DNA of 64,000 bases. It comes from Spirosoma endbachense. Lineage in GTDB: Bacteria > Bacteroidota > Bacteroidia > Cytophagales > Spirosomataceae. Made by a program: the position numbers and the translations under genes. The notes under the pieces were generated by a model. That model did no database searches. It saw only the letters and a program-made list of their open reading frames with translations, and had not been told where the DNA came from. Below are positions 1-8,678 of this stretch, piece after piece; the stretch's first letter is position 1; every line of letters starts with the position of its first letter. Location: positions 1,577,749 through 1,641,748 of the forward strand of contig NZ_CP045997.1 of assembly GCF_010233585.1 (NCBI RefSeq). Reading direction: 5' to 3'.

Positions 1-545
1 GTGACCACTTTACCATCCTGACGCACTTTGTAATAAATGCCGTCTAGCCACACCAAGGTGTACAGACTTTCCAATGGCCGGTTCTGCCACTCCCGCATGG
101 CCGGGATGACTTTGTCTGTAATAGCAGCTAACTCGCTGTCTGACAGTGAATAGCCGTACATCTCTGACAGGTGTTGGCTAATGTCAGCGTAACTATTGCC
201 CACACTGTAAAGTGATATTACCTTCTGTTCGAGCTGAGGTGTCAGTACCACCTGTCGCTTCGGAACTATCTGGGGTTGATAGCTGCCGGTGCGATCACGC
301 GGGGTCTGTAACTCCAAAGGCCCGGCACTGCTTTTAATTTGCTTGGTGGTTTTGCCGTTGCGACGGTTTTGCTCGGTGAGCCGGGTTTGGGTAAGATGGC
401 CATCCATTTCCCCTTCCAAAGCAGACTCCAGAAAGTGCTTAAGCAAGGGAGCGAACAGACCGTTTTCGCCCGTTAAAGGTTTGCCTTCATAAAGGCCTTT
501 GATGGCTGCCTGTTTAAAGGCTTCAAAATCGAACTCGTTAGTCAT
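1..545 (-). CDS. IS256-family (Transposase_mut) transposase, N-terminal part
   Basis: This is the first 181 residues of a DDE transposase of the IS256/MULE type, which cuts and pastes its own insertion sequence; the C-terminal part lies beyond the left edge. The start is the ATG at 545 (MTNEFDFEAF). Visible family features are the N-terminal helical region with a MDGHL segment near residue 48, the PRDR segment near 82 and the LVWLDGIYYKVR segment near 164-175. Asp168 in that last segment is the expected first acidic residue of the catalytic triad. Nothing in the visible part is broken. It lies at the left of an accessory region and is probably a passenger rather than the integration module. 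Confidence 0.85.
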   Translation of the reverse strand, partial: MTNEFDFEAFKQAAIKGLYEGKPLTGENGLFAPLLKHFLESALEGEMDGHLTQTRLTEQNRRNGKTTKQIKSSAGPLELQTPRDRTGSYQPQIVPKRQVVLTPQLEQKVISLYSVGNSYADISQHLSEMYGYSLSDSELAAITDKVIPAMREWQNRPLESLYTLVWLDGIYYKVRQDGKVV

Positions 546-609
546 GATAGTGAAAGTTAGAGGTTTTACTCCTTTCATTCACCTGTGACACAGTTTAGCG
601 AGCAGTCTC
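1..609 (-). mobile_element. IS256-family insertion sequence, partial
   Basis: The element runs off the left edge of the window. Only its transposase N-terminal third and one end are visible. Reading the minus strand, the end seems to begin near 609 with GAGACTGCTCGCTAAACTGT, which resembles IS256-type terminal repeats lying about 60 bases before the transposase start. The second terminal repeat and the target duplication are outside the window, so the boundary is approximate. Confidence 0.6.
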
Positions 610-753
610 GAGTACTCCCAAAATTTGTATTTCTCAATTCAAATTTCTCCCTACTTTGTAAGTCTTTTACATTATCCTAAGCAGCTTCAATATTTCAGAT
701 TGTTTAACAAAATAAACAGTTATATTTCTTACTTTGAACGAAACTTGGCAAAT

Positions 754-1425
754 CTACAATCTAACCAGTGTTACTTCTATAACAAATTCGTTAGAATTTA
801 TTTGTTCGAGGTATTTCTGTCGAGTCTTTATTGTGTATTTCCCCTTCTTAGGGTTACTATAAAAATTAGTTAACCAATCATCTTTACCAATCTTAGATGA
901 GTTAAATACATACTTTAATTCCTTAATCTGCCGTTTTAATTCTAAATATTCTGTTCTACTACTTGTTAAAAAACCAGCTTGTACCAGTGTATTATCGAGA
1001 TAATACACTAACATTACTGATTTAACTCTTGTATTAGCCATGCCCAATTTACTAGTATAAGTATAAAGCATATAGTTGCTATTTAGCGCTTTTACATCGT
1101 AAAATGTATATCCCTTGTTCATTATAAAATCTTCTATTTCATCGCGACTAAGGTCAGTTAATTTTAAAAGAGAAGATATTGATAATACTTGTGCTTGAGC
1201 CTGCAAGTCTGTTATTGAGGTAGTAAATAAAGAAAATATAAATACTCCAATTGAGAACAAGCGACTCCCTCCAAATGCTTTTCTTATATAATGCTTATTC
1301 AAAAGCTGTGTATCTAACTTTTCAGAATTCTTATAAAGAAGGTTAAGTATACAGTCGCAATTCTCTTTAGTAAACCAGCGACTATGTAGATTATTAATTG
1401 CCATTTTAGTTGGTTGTTTAAACAT
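754..1425 (-). CDS. Hypothetical membrane-anchored or secreted protein
   Basis: No family is recognised. The frame stays open upstream to a TTG at 1494, but that extension is translated from the arm of a large hairpin. The ATG at 1425 (MFKQPTK) is therefore preferred, with 1404 (MAINNL) as an alternative. From 1425 it encodes 223 residues: about 50 hydrophilic residues with a CDC segment, one hydrophobic stretch (LFSIGVFIFSLFTTSI) and then a mixed, lysine-rich domain. The hydrophobic stretch followed by LQAQAQ looks like a signal peptide, so the true start may be further in and the N-terminal part may be unrelated sequence. Base composition is AT-rich like the rest of the accessory region. 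No function is proposed. Confidence 0.5.
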   Translation of the reverse strand: MFKQPTKMAINNLHSRWFTKENCDCILNLLYKNSEKLDTQLLNKHYIRKAFGGSRLFSIGVFIFSLFTTSITDLQAQAQVLSISSLLKLTDLSRDEIEDFIMNKGYTFYDVKALNSNYMLYTYTSKLGMANTRVKSVMLVYYLDNTLVQAGFLTSSRTEYLELKRQIKELKYVFNSSKIGKDDWLTNFYSNPKKGKYTIKTRQKYLEQINSNEFVIEVTLVRL

Positions 1426-1449
1426 GGAAAAGCGTAGGACATCACCCGT

Positions 1450-1566
1450 TTGCCAATCGAGGCCCTGAGAAGCCTGCAAAGCAAAACGAAGCAACGCCTA
1501 CGCGGACCGTAGGCGCTGATCTTCGCTTCCCTGCTTTGCTTGAAATTTCTCAGGTTTCGATTGACA
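1450..1566. repeat. Long imperfect inverted repeat (about 55-base arms)
   Basis: The left arm begins TTGCCAATCGAGGCCCTGAG and the right arm ends CTCAGGTTTCGATTGACA. Further inward the arms pair through GCAAAGC/GCTTTGC, CGAAG/CTTCG and CGCCTAC/GTAGGCG, leaving a loop of only a few bases. The result is a hairpin of about 117 bases between two minus-strand genes. It could be a small non-autonomous mobile repeat or a strong terminator for the gene ending at 1631. No second copy was seen in the window. Confidence 0.7.
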
Positions 1567-1630
1567 GGATTAGAAGCTCAACGCTAAGACAATATGTATG
1601 AATGCTACTATTTAAGCCATTCCGTGCTGG

Positions 1631-1903
1631 TTAGTATTTACCTCTGCAAGTTACTATTCGTATTGAAATAACGAAAAGGAACCACAAGCTTGTAAGCGAA
1701 TACAGCACTTTATGACCATTATTGACAATAGATAAGGAGCCGAAGCCGCCATTTTCGGCGACTTTAGAGTAAGCAGAAACCATCTCAAAAGCTGTGATCA
1801 GTAAACACCATAACTGCCCAACGACTCCTATAGGGACCTTACCGCCAAAATGAACCTGAACCACTTTCTCATCAATGCAGGTACCAGTTACTGGTACCTC
1901 CAA
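1631..1903 (-). CDS. Possible small membrane protein
   Basis: This 90-residue frame starts at an ATG that overlaps the last 32 bases of the DUF3871 gene. It has two moderately hydrophobic stretches (VGQLWCLLITAFEMV and LWFLFVISIRIV), so it could be a two-helix membrane protein. No family is recognised. The overlap would allow translational coupling, but the frame could equally be chance in degraded accessory DNA. It is listed with low confidence because nothing else explains the interval. Confidence 0.3.
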   Translation of the reverse strand: MEVPVTGTCIDEKVVQVHFGGKVPIGVVGQLWCLLITAFEMVSAYSKVAENGGFGSLSIVNNGHKVLYSLTSLWFLFVISIRIVTCRGKY

Positions 1904-2855
1904 GGACGGTCTCTAATAGGGATTGACTGAGCTGGAAAGCGTTTACATTTCGATCTAAGAAGGTGTCCACATAGCTGCTCTTAACAGCTCCCGTAAACAG
2001 ATTATAGACATTCCATAGACTGATCGTACCGTCTTCACTTCGGCAAAATGACTCATCCCGATAGTAATCCCGAGCGATAGTATTGATTTGCGCATCCCCT
2101 ATCAGCAAGGGTGCAATCTCCCTTTTCTGAGCTGGGGGCAAATACTGATATAAACGACACCGGCCAATGAGTTGAGCAAATTGCTGCTCAGTTAGAAAGT
2201 AACGCGTCAACTCCTGCATGGCACGTAGGTGTTGACTGGCCTGATAGCGTTGAATCAGCATTTGAATGGTTTCTATCAATTGCTTTACGCTCTTTACCCG
2301 AACATCGGCTAAATACCCATCTGTCCAGATGCACAGGTTAGTACATACCTTATTTTGGAAGCCAATAAAAACTTTGAAATGTTCGTCGGACCCCTTACGA
2401 TTATGCAGACTGTCTAAATTGTAAGCTTTCACGCCCCCAATGGTCAGGGATAACGTATTGTCACCTACCTGTCCTTGAATGGATGGTATTTCAATGGCAA
2501 AAGCAGCCCGCTCATAATAAAGGGTTTTTTCCCAATCCGCTAAATCTTTGGCTGGCTTGTTTCGGGCTGATGGGATTCTACCCTTAATGGGATGGGATAC
2601 ACGCACTAAGGGCTCCAAAATAACCTCCTGTGGAAAGAACTGATAAAGCGTTTCAAAAGTAGCCTCAATAAAGTCAGCATGGGAAATTAGAGGTTCATTG
2701 TCCTTGCTATACACGGGGATAATGTGTTGGTCTCTAATTTCCCCTAACGAAGTTGGCAAGGTATTCGCGACGATAAATGTATTTTCAGGCGAAGTTTCCT
2801 GAGGAGTGATGACGTGCTGACCAACGGTTGGTAAAAGAAGCATTGGGGTTTCCAT
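1872..2855 (-). CDS. DUF3871 family protein
   Basis: This 327-residue protein belongs to the DUF3871 family, which is largely restricted to Bacteroidota mobile elements and has no known activity. Characteristic segments are present in order: IPVYSKDNEPLISHADFIE, RVSHPIKGRIPSA, LTIGGVKAYN, KVFIGFQNKVCTNLCIWTDGY, LTEQQFAQLIGRCRLYQYLP and WNVYNLFTGAVKSSYVDTFLDR. The ATG at 2855 (METPML) lies four bases after the end of the upstream pseudogene frame, so the two were probably co-transcribed. An ATG at 2918 in the same frame would add 21 residues but would overlap the upstream gene. The domain is full length with no lesion, unlike its upstream neighbour. Confidence 0.85.
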   Translation of the reverse strand: METPMLLLPTVGQHVITPQETSPENTFIVANTLPTSLGEIRDQHIIPVYSKDNEPLISHADFIEATFETLYQFFPQEVILEPLVRVSHPIKGRIPSARNKPAKDLADWEKTLYYERAAFAIEIPSIQGQVGDNTLSLTIGGVKAYNLDSLHNRKGSDEHFKVFIGFQNKVCTNLCIWTDGYLADVRVKSVKQLIETIQMLIQRYQASQHLRAMQELTRYFLTEQQFAQLIGRCRLYQYLPPAQKREIAPLLIGDAQINTIARDYYRDESFCRSEDGTISLWNVYNLFTGAVKSSYVDTFLDRNVNAFQLSQSLLETVLGGTSNWYLH

Positions 2856-2859
2856 AGAC

Positions 2860-3664
2860 TTATTTGTTTGATTGGTTAGAGAATTGATTGGCATTGATTC
2901 GCTCTTTACGCTGCACAAAGCAGACGTTGAGTACCTGGCTGAACTCAGGATATTGGTTGTAGATACTTACTACCAGCGTAGGGATGTTGGTAGCCTGTTG
3001 GATTAGTTTCTCGACCTGTTGGCGAGAAGTACGCAATTGGCACCATGCTAGAATCTGGTGGCCTGTTTCTAGCATGGGAATAAACTTGGGTTGATTACTG
3101 AATAGCCCGTTTGATCTTTAGTAGCTCGTACCTGATGGCGCACATCTAATTCAAACAGCAGGGTAAACTCGTAGTCCATTCCTTCCCGTGTGACCTCTTT
3201 GAGTCCCACTTTCTGAGGAGTCTGCTTGCTATTCTTCTCAATCAAGATATAATTCTGCTTAGCTCTGATCTTGGTAATCAGATGATAAGGACTTTGCAGA
3301 ATAGCTTGAATAAAGGCATTGTGGCGGGGAGTGAACTAAGACCAGTTCGTATAGCTATTCCCGGTAGTAGCTTCATGGGTTTCCAAGATAAATTCCCATC
3401 TTGGCTAATCGAATACAGGATAACAACTTCCATTTCAACCTCTATACAAACCTGGATAACTTAGGTCGAGTAAATTGCGAATCCAGTGGCAAAACCTTGT
3501 ACGATCCTAGTAAATCGGCGGCTCGAGCTTCGATATCCATCATAGCTACTTTAGTGTAATCCCGATACAGCAATGAGCAAAGCTGAAGTTTTACAGCTGC
3601 CATAGGGCCCTTGAAGCCCCACTTTGAAGCGAATTTGCCGTCGCTCGGCTTTTCTGAGTTGCAT
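2860..3664 (-). pseudogene. AAA_24-type ATP-binding protein, frameshifted pseudogene
   Basis: Conceptual translation in switching frames gives a recognisable phage/plasmid-type nucleotide-binding protein. It begins MQLRKAERRQIRFKVGLQ (ATG at 3664), followed by a P-loop-like GPYGSCKT in which Cys replaces the usual Gly. After a frameshift come VAMMDIEARAADLLG, then TNWS and a stop, then FTPRHNAFIQAILQSPYH, QKVGLKEVTREGMDYEF and TLLFELDVRHQ. Another single-base loss near 3105 leads into NQPKFIPMLETGHQILAW and the last 71-residue open stretch ending at 2860. At least three frameshifts and one stop are needed, so it is inactive. In intact elements such a gene commonly precedes DUF3871. The family assignment rests on remembered motifs. 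Confidence 0.75.
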
Positions 3665-4048
3665 AGTAGAATTGATTAAGTGAAACGTAGGAAATGAAGT
3701 ACCTCCACCAGAGAAAACAGGTATTGAAAGCTGACTAAGACGTTGGGATGACGAGAGCCGAAAAGAAGAATTAAGGCTTTGAGCATACTTTAAGATTAGG
3801 ATGCAGTGAGATAGTCAAACAAGTTCAACATGCCCGAAACCGCTATAATTATCTGTGTGAATCAACACAAATATTAGCAGTCATTCCGGAAGGGGACCCA
3901 CTTTGTCAAAACAGAGGCTGGGGGGTACGTAGACCTCAATACTTAGGCCGGGGAGACTTCTAAACGAGGTACCCTTTCAATATATATCCAGTAGATTCTG
4001 AGTAATAATAAAATAGCGTATACTTTTATCAACATAAACTAATGTTTT
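3665..4048. other. Intergenic stretch without recognised features
   Basis: About 380 bases lie between the start of the ATP-binding pseudogene and the small zinc-ribbon gene. No open frame of coding character, no strong hairpin and no RNA gene were seen. It includes a G-rich stretch near 3918-3930. It may hold the promoter of either neighbour. Confidence 0.4.
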
Positions 4049-4252
4049 ATGCAGACATCAGACGCAATATTGTTGAGGCGAGCGTGGGGAGATAAGCCCT
4101 GCGAACACCTAAACTTTGATAGGGAATACTATCTTGGTGCGCATACGGAAGACTATATTTGTACTACCTGTGGCCAAGCATTTACTCGTGCTGAGAAGGA
4201 TGCTATCATTAATGCTCGTACTAAAAGTTCATCTAGCGGCCCAAGCTTCTAA
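4049..4252 (+). CDS. Small zinc-ribbon-like hypothetical protein
   Basis: The 67-residue product has a CxH pair (Cys18, His20) and a CTTCGQAF knuckle (Cys38, Cys41), spaced as in a small treble-clef or zinc-ribbon fold. The C-terminal end is a serine-rich tail. The motif HTEDYICTTCGQAF is unlikely to arise by chance, which supports the frame being real. It stands alone between non-coding stretches within the accessory region. Metal binding is inferred from the ligands; the role is unknown. Confidence 0.6.
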   Translation: MQTSDAILLRRAWGDKPCEHLNFDREYYLGAHTEDYICTTCGQAFTRAEKDAIINARTKSSSSGPSF

Positions 4253-4303
4253 TAAACTTTTCTAATTCTTTAGGTAATTAGTTATCATTTGTCAGAGTAA
4301 CAC

Positions 4304-4345
4304 TTGTCCGCTGTCCGCGAGCCCTATAATATTACGGACGGACAG
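4304..4345. repeat. TGTCCG dyad, copy A
   Basis: The left arm is TTGTCCGCTGTCCG and the right arm is ACGGACGGACAG, separated by about 16 AT-rich bases. Each arm is itself a double TGTCCG-type unit, so the site could bind a dimer on each side. Confidence 0.65.
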
Positions 4346-5305
4346 ATAAGTTATTGATTCCTGCTAAATCTTACCTGTCGTTATATTCTATCTAGGGAAT
4401 CAGTGCAGTAGTCAATGGGACATCTTACTTGTTACGGGCTAATATTGCACGTCAGTGATAGTAATTACGTCCTTTAACGATATAAAGTAAAGACTTCGGC
4501 CTGGACAAAAATATCCAGACTCTGAGTATGCTATAGACTAGAAATATAGCAGTAAATTAGGTGGAGCCATAATTTCCCCATAACGACATAAACATCCTAG
4601 ACTTTAGTTCGATCACACTTGAACAATCTAAGCATAAGGTGTTCTTCTAAGACCTATCATATGAATATAAACCAGATTCAACTTCTGGTCTAGGAGTCTT
4701 CTTTTTGCGTACATATGTAGTTATTCCGGGATGAATGGGTCCCCCTGAAATAATAGTTACATCGTACTAAATGTAAAGGAAACCAAAAACTAGCTAAACA
4801 CAGCAGTGGAGTATAGATGTGCATTTCTGATTATGTGTCGAAGATTGCTATACCCGTCAATCCACTGATCAGTTTGTACATTTTCCTCTGTATTTCTGTG
4901 CTTAGAGCTCTATGCGCAAGATTATAGAAGCTTTTTGTACGTTTAACTCTGATGTCAAATAGGGTTAGCTAAGGAATAACACGAGCCGAATATCATCACA
5001 CGAAAGGGGACTATGTAATTCGTAACGGGATTTAGTAAATCCTCTGGCAATAGAAAGGGGCCTTATTTAGATGATGAGAGATGGGTAAACCTAGCCTTAA
5101 GTGCACTGTGATCAATGCCAAGTTTGCTATAATAACTACCATGTGTTAATCCTGTTCTGAGCAACTTAGAATGTACAATCTGGAGTATCTCCCATTACGA
5201 AAATTAATTCGATACACTGAGTTGGTCTAATTGCCGCAGTGGACTTGCTTAACTTAGCAAGATCATACAGCAACCAAGCATATCAAAATTCGGCGGAAGT
5301 TTGAC

Positions 5306-5350
5306 GCTGTCCACTGTCCGTAACCTCTTAGTATTCATAAATGGACGGAA
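5306..5350. repeat. TGTCCG dyad, copy B
   Basis: The left arm is GCTGTCCACTGTCCGT and the right arm is ATGGACGGAA, with an AT-rich spacer of about 19 bases. The right arm is shorter than in copies A and D. Confidence 0.55.
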
Positions 5351-5686
5351 AAATTACAGCTTCCAGTAACTCATTCATCGCCTGTCTGATGAAACGTTGG
5401 CATGGCTTATGATAATACTAAACCAATTACGAGTTATTACTGATGTTTTGTCAGCTAGCGGATATAGGCTTGTTGAAGGTAGATAACTCCTGACTATGCT
5501 ATAGGCAATAATGATGGGAAGTCCCTCTACCAGTTACAGATAGGCTTAGTATATGTTAAACTGATTGGGCTAAGGATAAATACGGAGAAGAAGTATCTGT
5601 ATCCGGTCTAGGGACCAATGCAAACTCCTTCATTTTTTCCGAAGTTGGCCCGTGACGAATGAAACAAAACCATAAGGTATTTGGTG

Positions 5687-5733
5687 TTGTCCGTCCATTC
5701 ACAATTACTAGAGTTATTTTGTGGACAGACAGC
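5687..5733. repeat. TGTCCG dyad, copy C
   Basis: The left arm is TTGTCCGTCCATTCACAA and the right arm is TTGTGGACAGACAGC, with an AT-rich spacer. The CACAA/TTGTG pair extends the dyad inward. Confidence 0.6.
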
Positions 5734-5930
5734 AGGTTAACTTACTTTTGAGGGTTACACTTCTCGTCCCCCTTTGAACCCGACTGCAAATAAAATAGGA
5801 GTAAATGGATAGACGGAAGGAATATACCCTTACAGTTACCTAGTGCCTTTATATTGCTACGGATTTAAGAAAATACTTTACGTCGTTCATCAAAAATATA
5901 GTATTTCTGTGGTTTAGGGAATGATTGAGT

Positions 5931-5975
5931 TTGTCCGTCCATCCACAACAGTATAGGATAACGGACAGACGGACA
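5931..5975. repeat. TGTCCG dyad, copy D
   Basis: The left arm is TTGTCCGTCCATCCACA and the right arm is ACGGACAGACGGACA. It shares the GTCCGTCCAT core with copy C and the CGGACRGACGGACA type of arm with copy A. Confidence 0.6.
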
Positions 5976-6296
5976 TGGCTGGTTGGGCTTATTTTGAATA
6001 ATTCATACTTGTGAATGCTATCATTTGCGATAAGATCAATAGCGTAGGCAAATGTTCTATAATCAATAACTAAAGTCGTCACGGGTTGATAAAGACTGTA
6101 ATTATACAGATTGCAATAAATGATGAATAATGCCTAGGTACTGATACGGTAGATAACATTTACACAAGTAGATGCGGCTAACCATTTATTACTTCTAAAT
6201 GAAATACTGTATTGAATAGGCTCATCCATTTACTTCCGTCCGTTAACCAAGAGAGTACAAAATTCGACCGCTGAAGTCTGTTTGATAAGCTGGCTA

Positions 6297-6334
6297 CAAA
6301 AAAAGGCCGATTCATTTTCAGAATCAGCCTTTTC
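6297..6334 (-). terminator. Rho-independent terminator of the RepA-like gene
   Basis: On the minus strand AAAAGGCTGATTC pairs with GAATCGGCCTTTT across a seven-base loop, and a run of T follows. It lies about 17 bases after the stop codon of the ATPase gene ending at 6351. Confidence 0.8.
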
Positions 6335-6350
6335 ATACTTAAGTTAGCGT

Positions 6351-7580
6351 TTAATCCTCAAAATGACTTTCAGGGTCCATTTCATACCGAAGCCCTTGCT
6401 GACTTGCTAAATTGATTGGTTGGACCGTATCTACAAACGTTATTGGAGCTTGGGCAACCGCCTTAGATTGCTTATGATCATTTATTATCTTATGAATTGT
6501 AGAACGCTTCCAGGGATAACCTCGGCTTTCAAACAATGCCTGAATTTCCCGAATTGATTTGTTCTCCTGAAAATACGAAGCAATTGCTAAATCTGTAGCT
6601 TGCTGTTTGGCCTCATTCGCCTGTGAGCTACGTTTAGCTAAATTTTGAAAGGTTACTCGTTGGCCTGTATTCTGGAAGGTCATAGACTCTTCGTTAAAAC
6701 GTAAAGCATAGCTTTCATTCTTGTGCTCCTGGCCAATATAATTGCCTTTGAGCACACACAGATGACGCAGGCTTGGATCATTTGGATCCCGGCGAAGCTC
6801 AAGTAGCGCCCGCATCTTGCCCTCAAAGCCTACACTTCCGATTACATTATCTTTTGAAGGTACCAAGAGATCGGTTCGCTTCCCGGTGTGGTGGAGGAAA
6901 AGAATTAAACATTGGTGCCGCTGAGCAATTTCAGAAAAGATCTGAATAAAAGAGCGGACCCTATTCAACGCATTCAAATCACCATCATAAATGTCCGAGA
7001 AAGCATCTATAAACACGCAGTCCACTGGATGATCTTGTAGATAGTCATTGAGGTCTGATGCTAATCCAGGCGTCTCGAATACATAACCAAGGTTTTCATC
7101 GGCATTCTCATCCGAACTAGAATCACTAGGTAGACGATTAAATAAGGCTGACATCGCTTGATCATTGTCTTCTGTACTGATATACAGTGCTTTTCCGAAT
7201 CGAAGGTTTAGCGGGAATCCCAGGAATTCAGACTCTTTATTGGCAATTGAATAAGCCAGTTGCCGTAATAATGAACTCTTGCCAGTATCCGAACTTCCAG
7301 CTAAAGCTGCCACCCCAACCTGAGGAAAGAAGGGAGTAAGCAGTGTCGGTACTTCTTTGAAGTTAAGTTTCTTTAGCTGTTTGACAGTAATTACCCGAAG
7401 GCCCTTGTTTTGACTAGAGTTTATTTCTGCTAAGACTTTTGATAAACTCACCTCTTGTTTGGGAACGACTACAGAACTATCTGATTTAATGTCCTCACTT
7501 ATATAGGCTCGGTGTAAACTCTTCACCTGCTGTCCGTCAGTAGTCATATTGACTACTTGGGTTGTTTTTTTATCTAACAT
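6351..7580 (-). CDS. RepA/AAA_25-type hexameric ATPase (helicase-like)
   Basis: This 409-residue protein carries a RecA-fold ATPase core of the AAA_25/RepA group, seen as plasmid helicases and in integrative elements. The Walker A segment GSSDTGKSS is at residues 95-103. An ALYISTED strand follows near 131-138. The Walker B stretch VDCVFIDAFSD is at 186-196, and the sensor-like LILFLHHTGKR is near 225-235. The C-terminal part (EIQALFESRGYPWKRSTIHKII) looks like a small helix-turn-helix. It is divergent from the MerR-like gene at 7686, sharing an intergenic region of about 100 bases, and is followed by a clear terminator. A role in replication or maintenance of the element is inferred from the family and from the repeat-rich region beyond it. 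Confidence 0.75.
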   Translation of the reverse strand: MLDKKTTQVVNMTTDGQQVKSLHRAYISEDIKSDSSVVVPKQEVSLSKVLAEINSSQNKGLRVITVKQLKKLNFKEVPTLLTPFFPQVGVAALAGSSDTGKSSLLRQLAYSIANKESEFLGFPLNLRFGKALYISTEDNDQAMSALFNRLPSDSSSDENADENLGYVFETPGLASDLNDYLQDHPVDCVFIDAFSDIYDGDLNALNRVRSFIQIFSEIAQRHQCLILFLHHTGKRTDLLVPSKDNVIGSVGFEGKMRALLELRRDPNDPSLRHLCVLKGNYIGQEHKNESYALRFNEESMTFQNTGQRVTFQNLAKRSSQANEAKQQATDLAIASYFQENKSIREIQALFESRGYPWKRSTIHKIINDHKQSKAVAQAPITFVDTVQPINLASQQGLRYEMDPESHFED

Positions 7581-7676
7581 TTTGTTTAAAATTTGGCCGC
7601 TCTAACTCATTAACCTTATGTAAATGACTGGCAACTACTCTAATAACCTCTTTTGTCCATATATAGTTCATTAACA

Positions 7677-7690
7677 TCCATATATATGGA
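7677..7690. promoter_or_regulatory. Perfect 14-base palindrome, possible operator
   Basis: TCCATATATATGGA is perfectly self-complementary and overlaps the preferred ATG at 7686. A half-related GTCCATATATAG lies about 20 bases upstream, near 7655. The position between divergent genes suggests autoregulation by the MerR-like protein or its partner. Confidence 0.4.
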
Positions 7691-8618
7691 ACCTATAAAT
7701 CACGATAATGGTTTTAATTATATGAAAGTAAAGATTAGAGACTTTAATCAGGTCGAGCAAAGTAAAATTCAAAATGTAAAACTTGCAATAGGTCAGGAAC
7801 AATACCATCTGGGAGATATTGACGAATGGGGATTTACCTCCCGAAATATCTTTCGATGGGCTGAAGACGACTACTTGTTAAGCGCTCGAAGTAGTACCCA
7901 AAAACGGACGAGATTTTCCTTCTTGGACTATATCTGGATCAAGATCCTACTCTGCATGTCTGATCTAGGAGTTAGTAAAAAAAGCATTTCCCAAGGTACT
8001 GGTCAGAGTGGCAAAGAGGGTAACGTAGGCAAGATCATCCGTTGTCTAGCTGCTCTCCCACTACAAGGTATGATAGTTTCAGAGGTGGTTCAAAGTAGTC
8101 AAGCCAATGCTGTTCTTAAAGCTATTAAAGTTAATGCTTATCAGGCCCTAAACGAGATAATTGTCGATAGCATTTTAACTCAGGCGAAGTACCAGCTTCG
8201 CATACATAGGGAAGGGGTCTGTCAACTGTGGCGGAATGAGCTACTAGTCGTTTCTACTGATAGTCATTTGGAAGTCGATTCTAAGTCGTTCGTTCAAATA
8301 GATTTCTGGGATCTTTTAACCGATTTTATCGTGGGCCGAATTCGGATAGGAGATGGCAAAGATTTAATGTGGAAAGGCTTCTTGACGAATCCAGAAGGGA
8401 CTTTGGTCGAACACCTGAGGTACATAGGCATTATAAAAGAGCTAATGGTAGAGGTAAATGGACAGGAGCCAAAGGTTTTACCAGTTGCTAAGGAGGTAAC
8501 AAAAGAAGTTGCTCAATACCTTGCCAAACGCATGGTCAAAGGTGATTACCAAAAGATAACTTACATGATAGGTAACACAACAACCTCGTTTTCGAGTAGT
8601 GATGATGCTGCCGACTGA
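7686..8618 (+). CDS. MerR-like DNA-binding protein of a mobile element
   Basis: The N-terminal part contains a MerR-type winged-helix pattern: YHLGDIDEWGFTSRNIFRW, then a segment with RTRFSFLDYIWIKIL and MSDLGVSKKSI. The rest (about residues 130-310) matches no domain I recognise. The ATG at 7686 (MEPINHD) is chosen over a TTG at 7653; an internal ATG at 7722 (MKVKIRD) is also possible and would suit the start of the DNA-binding domain. The gene leads toward the small protein and serine recombinase, an arrangement seen in Bacteroidota integrative elements. Regulation of the recombinase module is a reasonable inference but is not shown by the sequence. Confidence 0.6.
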   Translation: MEPINHDNGFNYMKVKIRDFNQVEQSKIQNVKLAIGQEQYHLGDIDEWGFTSRNIFRWAEDDYLLSARSSTQKRTRFSFLDYIWIKILLCMSDLGVSKKSISQGTGQSGKEGNVGKIIRCLAALPLQGMIVSEVVQSSQANAVLKAIKVNAYQALNEIIVDSILTQAKYQLRIHREGVCQLWRNELLVVSTDSHLEVDSKSFVQIDFWDLLTDFIVGRIRIGDGKDLMWKGFLTNPEGTLVEHLRYIGIIKELMVEVNGQEPKVLPVAKEVTKEVAQYLAKRMVKGDYQKITYMIGNTTTSFSSSDDAAD

Positions 8619-8678
8619 ATGATTTTATGCTCCCTCAAAAACTGAGTTTGAGCAAAAGTAATTATTACCAATAAATCA

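Larger units (their letters stand above)
4253..6296. other. Two-kilobase gene-poor region with scattered inverted TGTCCG repeats
   Basis: No credible gene was found in about 2 kb, which is exceptional in a genome this dense. The DNA is AT-rich and carries at least four dyads built from TGTCCG/CGGACA units, at 4304-4345, 5306-5350, 5687-5733 and 5931-5975. Partial copies lie near 5805-5819 and 6233-6248. A 77-codon frame on the minus strand (5849-6082) runs across one dyad and is judged spurious. The region lies downstream of a RepA-like ATPase gene, so a replication or transfer origin, or a regulatory array, is possible. This is inference from position and repeats only. Confidence 0.6.

Noticed and set aside
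625..873. An 82-codon plus-strand frame between the insertion sequence and the first unknown gene.
   Set aside because: It overlaps the end of the minus-strand gene and has no coding character.
4326..4334. TATAATATTACGG within dyad A contains TAATATTAC, the nick-site nonamer of rolling-circle viruses.
   Set aside because: A nine-base AT-rich match is expected by chance here, and no replication initiator of that kind is encoded nearby.
5849..6082. A 77-codon minus-strand frame in the gene-poor region.
   Set aside because: It runs through one of the inverted TGTCCG dyads, has no domain or upstream signal and looks like chance.
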